Shown one piece after another: positions 61,038 through 64,000 of a DNA stretch of 64,000 nucleotides; the first letter of the stretch is position 1; each line of letters begins with the position of its first letter. The stretch is from Woeseiaceae bacterium (lineage in GTDB: Bacteria; Pseudomonadota; Gammaproteobacteria; Steroidobacterales; Woeseiaceae), in NCBI GenBank assembly GCA_021773035.1, contig JAJFKU010000023.1:124001-188000 (forward strand). The letters run 5' to 3'. A program made the translations under genes and the position numbers. Under the pieces are notes generated by a model. It searched no databases, was not told the DNA's origin, and was given only the letters and a program-made list of their open reading frames with translations.

Positions 61038-61618
61038 TGGTCTACGCGGTCCGTCTTCGGGGCAACGGCCAGTGGTCCCGGTGGAACGTAGTCGAATATA
61101 AACGTGATCCGATCGTCGCTGCCCTTGTTCATCACGCTATGTTGTTTCTGGTTGTTGAGTTCGTAGACTTCGCCAAGCCTGAACTGATAGGGCCGGCCAT
61201 CGATCATGAAGCGAACTCTCGGGTTGGTGGTGATCGGCACGTGGATACGGTGGCCGCAGTGGAATGATTGATGTTGATCGTGGTGCGGGTCGATACGCCC
61301 GCCAGCGCGCAGCTTCGCCGCCATCGCGCGAATAATGGTACCGCCTCTCGGGTAGTGTTTGTCGATTATGCGGTGCATCAGCGGCACGGCCGTAGCGGCC
61401 AGCCGGTCCCAGCCCGGTTCCTTTTGCACTTCGCTATTCGGCCAGTTGGAGCCGTCGGTGAACACGAGTACGATAGACTCGGTTTGCCGGTGAACTTCGT
61501 ACTGGTCCTGCCGGTACTGTTCTTCATGCCAGGCCGCATCGTCCTGAGCCAGAATCGCGTCGCGCAGAGCCGTTGAGTCAAATTCGCCCAGCTCACGCAG
61601 GGGAGTGCCTATGTCCAT
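61034..61618 (-). CDS. Aspartyl/asparaginyl beta-hydroxylase-like oxygenase
   Basis: This protein has 194 residues from ATG 61618; the reading to 61768 overlaps the divergent FAD gene and has no domain. It is a 2OG/Fe(II) oxygenase of the AspH family: His112-x-Asp114 (IDPHHDQ), GHRIHVPITTNPRVRFMIDG, and His160 with Arg170 (QHSVMNKGSDDRITF), matching the iron and 2-oxoglutarate sites. It is the first gene of a four-gene operon (AspH-MetF-DUF6445-sulfotransferase). The substrate is probably a peptide or small metabolite; the full-length mammalian enzyme's targets do not apply. Confidence 0.85.
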   Translation of the reverse strand: MDIGTPLRELGEFDSTALRDAILAQDDAAWHEEQYRQDQYEVHRQTESIVLVFTDGSNWPNSEVQKEPGWDRLAATAVPLMHRIIDKHYPRGGTIIRAMAAKLRAGGRIDPHHDQHQSFHCGHRIHVPITTNPRVRFMIDGRPYQFRLGEVYELNNQKQHSVMNKGSDDRITFIFDYVPPGPLAVAPKTDRVDH

Positions 61619-61673
61619 CTCTATAGTTTCTAAAATGCCTAAACTCGATCGCCGCAAACTGTAACATAGCGAG

Positions 61674-63032
61674 ATGAACGGAGAAGCTTTGGACAGCTGT
61701 GTGAGTAATACCTGGACGCGACCGTTGGCGGCGACCAGCAGCGTTCCCGACAAAGCCGATGTCGTCATTATCGGCGGCGGAATCGTTGGCGTGTCGACTG
61801 CCTGGTTTCTGGCCAGGCAGGGCGTCGATGTCGTGCTCTGCGAAAAGGGACATATTGCCGGTGAGCAGTCGGGTCGAAACTGGGGCTGGGTGCGTGTTCA
61901 GGGCCGCGATACCCGTGAGATTCCCATGATGTTGGAAAGTCTGCGTATCTGGGAAGACCTCAAGGACGAGATTGGCGAGGACGTCGGGTTCACGCGCGGC
62001 GGCTGCTTGTTCACGGCGAATTCAGACAAGGAACTACGCTCGTTTGAGGACTGGGTGAATACCGCCAAAGACTACGGTATCGATACTCGCCTCATAAACC
62101 CGGGGGAGCTGCAGCAATACGTGCGCGGCTCCGCAGTTGACTGGAGCGGCGCGATGTTCACGGCGAGTGACGGTCGCGCAGAGCCGCACAAAGCAGCGGC
62201 CGCTATTGCCAGAGCCGCCCAACGTAACGGTGCGAAAGTACTGCCGGCCTGCGCAGTACGCGGTATCGAAACATCGGGCGGCAGTGTGTCCGCTGTCGTC
62301 ACGGAGCATGGCACAATAAGCGCGTCGACAGTATTGTGTGCGGCAGGTGCCTGGACCTCCATGTTTTGCCGTTCGCTGGAAATCGATGTGCCGCAGCTGC
62401 GAGTGAAGGGCACCGTAGCCCGGACCGCGCCTGCCGACGAGGTGCTGAATGGCAACGTGTTCGACGATCGTCTTGGCATTCGCCGTCGGCAAGACGGTGG
62501 CTACACCGTTGCGCACGGCGGCGTGCTGGAGCATCCGGTAACGCCATCATCGTTTCGGTATTTCTTCAAGTTTCTACCGGCCTTGATGCAGGAGTTGAAA
62601 ATTGTGCGCTTGTCTCTTGGTAAGGAGTTTGCAGATGAGTGGTCGACGCCAGAAACATGGGCGCTCGACGAGCCGACGCCGTTCGAGAAGATGCGCGTCC
62701 TGAATCCGGAGCCAACGCCTGGCGTACTCACGGCGATTCGTCGCAATCTCGATACGATGTTTCCGGCGTTGGCGAAGACGCCGATTGTCGAGAGCTGGGC
62801 AGGCATGATCGAATCGTCGCCCGACGTTGTACCAATCATCGACAGCGTAGACAGCCTGCGCGGATTCCATATCGCAACCGGTTTCAGCGGTCACGGCTTC
62901 GGTATCGGTCCGGGTGCCGGTAAAGCGATTGCCGGCCTGCTGACCGGCAAAGATTCAGGCATCGATATCTCAGCGCTACGGCTAAGCCGGTTCTTCGACG
63001 GCAGCCCGATTCGGCCGCAGTCGTCGATATGA
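61674..63032 (+). CDS. DadA/SoxB-like FAD-dependent amine oxidoreductase
   Basis: This is a 452-residue DAO-family flavoprotein. FAD motif DVVIIGGGIVGVSTAWFLAR and GEQSGRNWGWVRVQGRD follow the N-terminus. The C-terminal region has ESWAGMIESSPDVVPIIDSV and GFHIATGFSGHGFGIGPGAG, the usual second FAD signature of glycine/sarcosine/D-amino-acid oxidases. It would oxidise an amine or N-methyl amino acid to an imine or aldehyde. It overlaps the following oxidase by 4 bp, so the two form an operon, divergent from the AspH operon (55-bp spacer). Substrate unknown; a methylated amine is plausible from the neighbourhood. Confidence 0.88.
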   Translation: MNGEALDSCVSNTWTRPLAATSSVPDKADVVIIGGGIVGVSTAWFLARQGVDVVLCEKGHIAGEQSGRNWGWVRVQGRDTREIPMMLESLRIWEDLKDEIGEDVGFTRGGCLFTANSDKELRSFEDWVNTAKDYGIDTRLINPGELQQYVRGSAVDWSGAMFTASDGRAEPHKAAAAIARAAQRNGAKVLPACAVRGIETSGGSVSAVVTEHGTISASTVLCAAGAWTSMFCRSLEIDVPQLRVKGTVARTAPADEVLNGNVFDDRLGIRRRQDGGYTVAHGGVLEHPVTPSSFRYFFKFLPALMQELKIVRLSLGKEFADEWSTPETWALDEPTPFEKMRVLNPEPTPGVLTAIRRNLDTMFPALAKTPIVESWAGMIESSPDVVPIIDSVDSLRGFHIATGFSGHGFGIGPGAGKAIAGLLTGKDSGIDISALRLSRFFDGSPIRPQSSI

Positions 63033-64000
63033 GCGAGATGGCAGCCTATCCACAGAGCTTCTATACCGCCACCGCAGTCGGTATTCGCGATTACCCGGTT
63101 CTCGAAGGACAGCGGCAGGCCGATGTCTGCGTCATCGGCGGCGGTTTTACCGGTGTGTCCGCCGCGCTGAATCTGGCGGAGCAGGGATTGGATGTGGTCC
63201 TGCTCGAGGCCGAGCGTATCGGCTTCGGTGCGTCGGGCCGATGCGGCGGTCTCGTTGGCAGTGGACAGCGCTGGGAGGTCCTGGAAACGGAAAAGGCGTT
63301 CGGTCTCGAACGTTCAAAGGAACTGTGGAAGTTCGCAGAGAGTGGGAAGCAGGATATTCGCGATCGTGTCGACAAACACGGCATCCCCTGTGATCTGCAA
63401 CGTGGCCAGCTCGTCGGCGTTCACAAGAAACGTTATCTGGGCTGGGCAAGAGAGCAGGCCGACGTATTGGCCGAACGTTATGAGTATCCGTTCTGCGCGG
63501 CGCTGAGTGCGGAGGAAGCTCGAGCGCGGGTCGCGAGCGATACCTTTCTGGAAGGCTTATTCGATTCCGAGGCGCTGACCCTGCACCCGCTTAACTACAC
63601 GCTGGGCCTCGCGCGTGCCGCTGCAGAGAGCGGTGTGCGTATATACGAGGGCTCGCGCGTTGTGAGGTACTCGCGCAGTGATCCGGCAGTTGTCGAAACG
63701 GATAAAGGTGCCGTTACCGCCTCGTTTGTCGTGCTCGCGTGTAACGGATACCTGGGTGATCTCGAGCCGCGTGTCGCCAGCAGGATGATGCCCATCAATA
63801 ATTTTATGATCACGACTGAACCGCTGGGAGAATCGAGGGCAAAGGCGCTCATCAATGGTCGTTTCGGTGTCCACGACACACGGTTTGTCGTCAACTACTT
63901 CAGATTGTCGGAGGACCACCGCCTGATTTTCGGTGGCGGCGAGAATTACCGCGCGGGATTCCCCCGCGATATCGCCCGGTTCGTGCGCCCCTATATGCTG
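63029..64000 (+). CDS. puuB: Gamma-glutamylputrescine oxidase-like FAD oxidase (PuuB-type, partial)
   Basis: This is an open frame from ATG 63029 (ATGA overlap with the preceding oxidase) that runs off the right edge of the window. Its first 324 codons follow the pattern of PuuB: DVCVIGGGFTGVSAALNLAE, VVLLEAERIGFGASGRCGGL, LHPLNYTLGLARAAAESGV and YFRLSEDHRLIFGGGENY. PuuB oxidises gamma-glutamylputrescine in polyamine catabolism. The assignment is by remembered similarity to the E. coli enzyme and needs a search to confirm. The context (Pot-like importer, ornithine-decarboxylase-like enzyme) fits polyamine or amine turnover, but other oxidases of this family act on different amines. Confidence 0.72.
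   Translation, partial: MSEMAAYPQSFYTATAVGIRDYPVLEGQRQADVCVIGGGFTGVSAALNLAEQGLDVVLLEAERIGFGASGRCGGLVGSGQRWEVLETEKAFGLERSKELWKFAESGKQDIRDRVDKHGIPCDLQRGQLVGVHKKRYLGWAREQADVLAERYEYPFCAALSAEEARARVASDTFLEGLFDSEALTLHPLNYTLGLARAAAESGVRIYEGSRVVRYSRSDPAVVETDKGAVTASFVVLACNGYLGDLEPRVASRMMPINNFMITTEPLGESRAKALINGRFGVHDTRFVVNYFRLSEDHRLIFGGGENYRAGFPRDIARFVRPYML

Noticed and set aside
1-64000. CRISPR arrays, tRNA/rRNA genes, integrases, insertion sequences and prophage genes.
   Set aside because: None of the expected repeats, cloverleaf patterns or enzyme motifs were seen on either strand.

Overview
The window looks like a chromosomal segment of a free-living, probably marine Gammaproteobacterium. The evidence is a moderately GC-rich, very densely coded sequence; two large TonB-dependent receptors; many signal peptides and lipoproteins; an NtrY/NtrX-type two-component pair; and a gene content dominated by amine, peptide and one-carbon catabolism. 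A Woeseia-like or related marine heterotroph would fit, but this is inference. No rRNA, tRNA, CRISPR, prophage or transposase gene was found. Many start codons are GTG or TTG, and 4-bp ATGA/GTGA/TTGA overlaps join neighbours into long operons.

Layout, left to right. 1-1490: end of a sigma-54 response regulator and its overlapping sensor kinase. 1511-4089 (minus): an ECF sigma factor, a membrane anti-sigma candidate, a HEAT-repeat protein and a secreted protein. 4132-5845 (minus): an HI0933/BaiN-type flavoprotein and an Lrp/AsnC regulator, divergent from a LysR regulator (6150-7058) across an AT-rich, palindrome-bearing spacer. 7059-17001: a repeat-rich promoter region, a TonB-dependent receptor, a terminator, then an HlyD adaptor, a C39-peptidase ABC exporter and a beta-propeller amidohydrolase. 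17065-19727 (minus): two coupled amidohydrolases, one of which has lost the metal-binding motifs. 19802-25433: an esterase lipoprotein, a DUF2339 membrane protein, a bile-acid/sodium-type symporter and a flavin reductase. 25465-28246: a ZIP-like membrane protein, a YtkA-like protein and a MauG-type dihaem peroxidase. 28203-30910 (minus): an ornithine-decarboxylase-like enzyme coupled to a D-aminoacylase-like lipoprotein.

30953-46655 is the most distinctive part. It holds a Rieske oxygenase of the betaine/choline-demethylating type; a minus-strand operon BetI-like TetR - acyl-CoA dehydrogenase - PotD/A/B/C-like transporter; and a plus-strand operon of class III aminotransferase, two phytoene-dehydrogenase-like flavoproteins, a GcvT-like aminomethyltransferase, an ADP-forming acyl-CoA synthetase and a TIM-barrel protein. 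The two operons diverge from a perfect TetR-type palindrome. I read it as an undescribed or poorly described pathway that imports a methylated or quaternary amine, demethylates it with transfer of C1 to folate, and converts the carbon skeleton to an acyl-CoA. The substrate cannot be read from sequence.

46674-64000 continues the theme: an amidohydrolase lipoprotein, homocysteine methyltransferase MmuM, a HAD phosphatase, a flavin monooxygenase, two unknown proteins, a third phytoene-dehydrogenase-like enzyme and a propeller-like protein. Next is a minus-strand operon of aspartyl-hydroxylase-like protein, MetF-like reductase, DUF6445-like 2-oxoglutarate oxygenase and TPR-sulfotransferase, followed by a second TonB-dependent receptor. 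The window ends in two FAD amine oxidases, the last (PuuB-like) cut by the window edge. Polyamine- and betaine-type amine turnover plus methyl-group disposal (GcvT-like, MetF-like, MmuM) links most of the right half.
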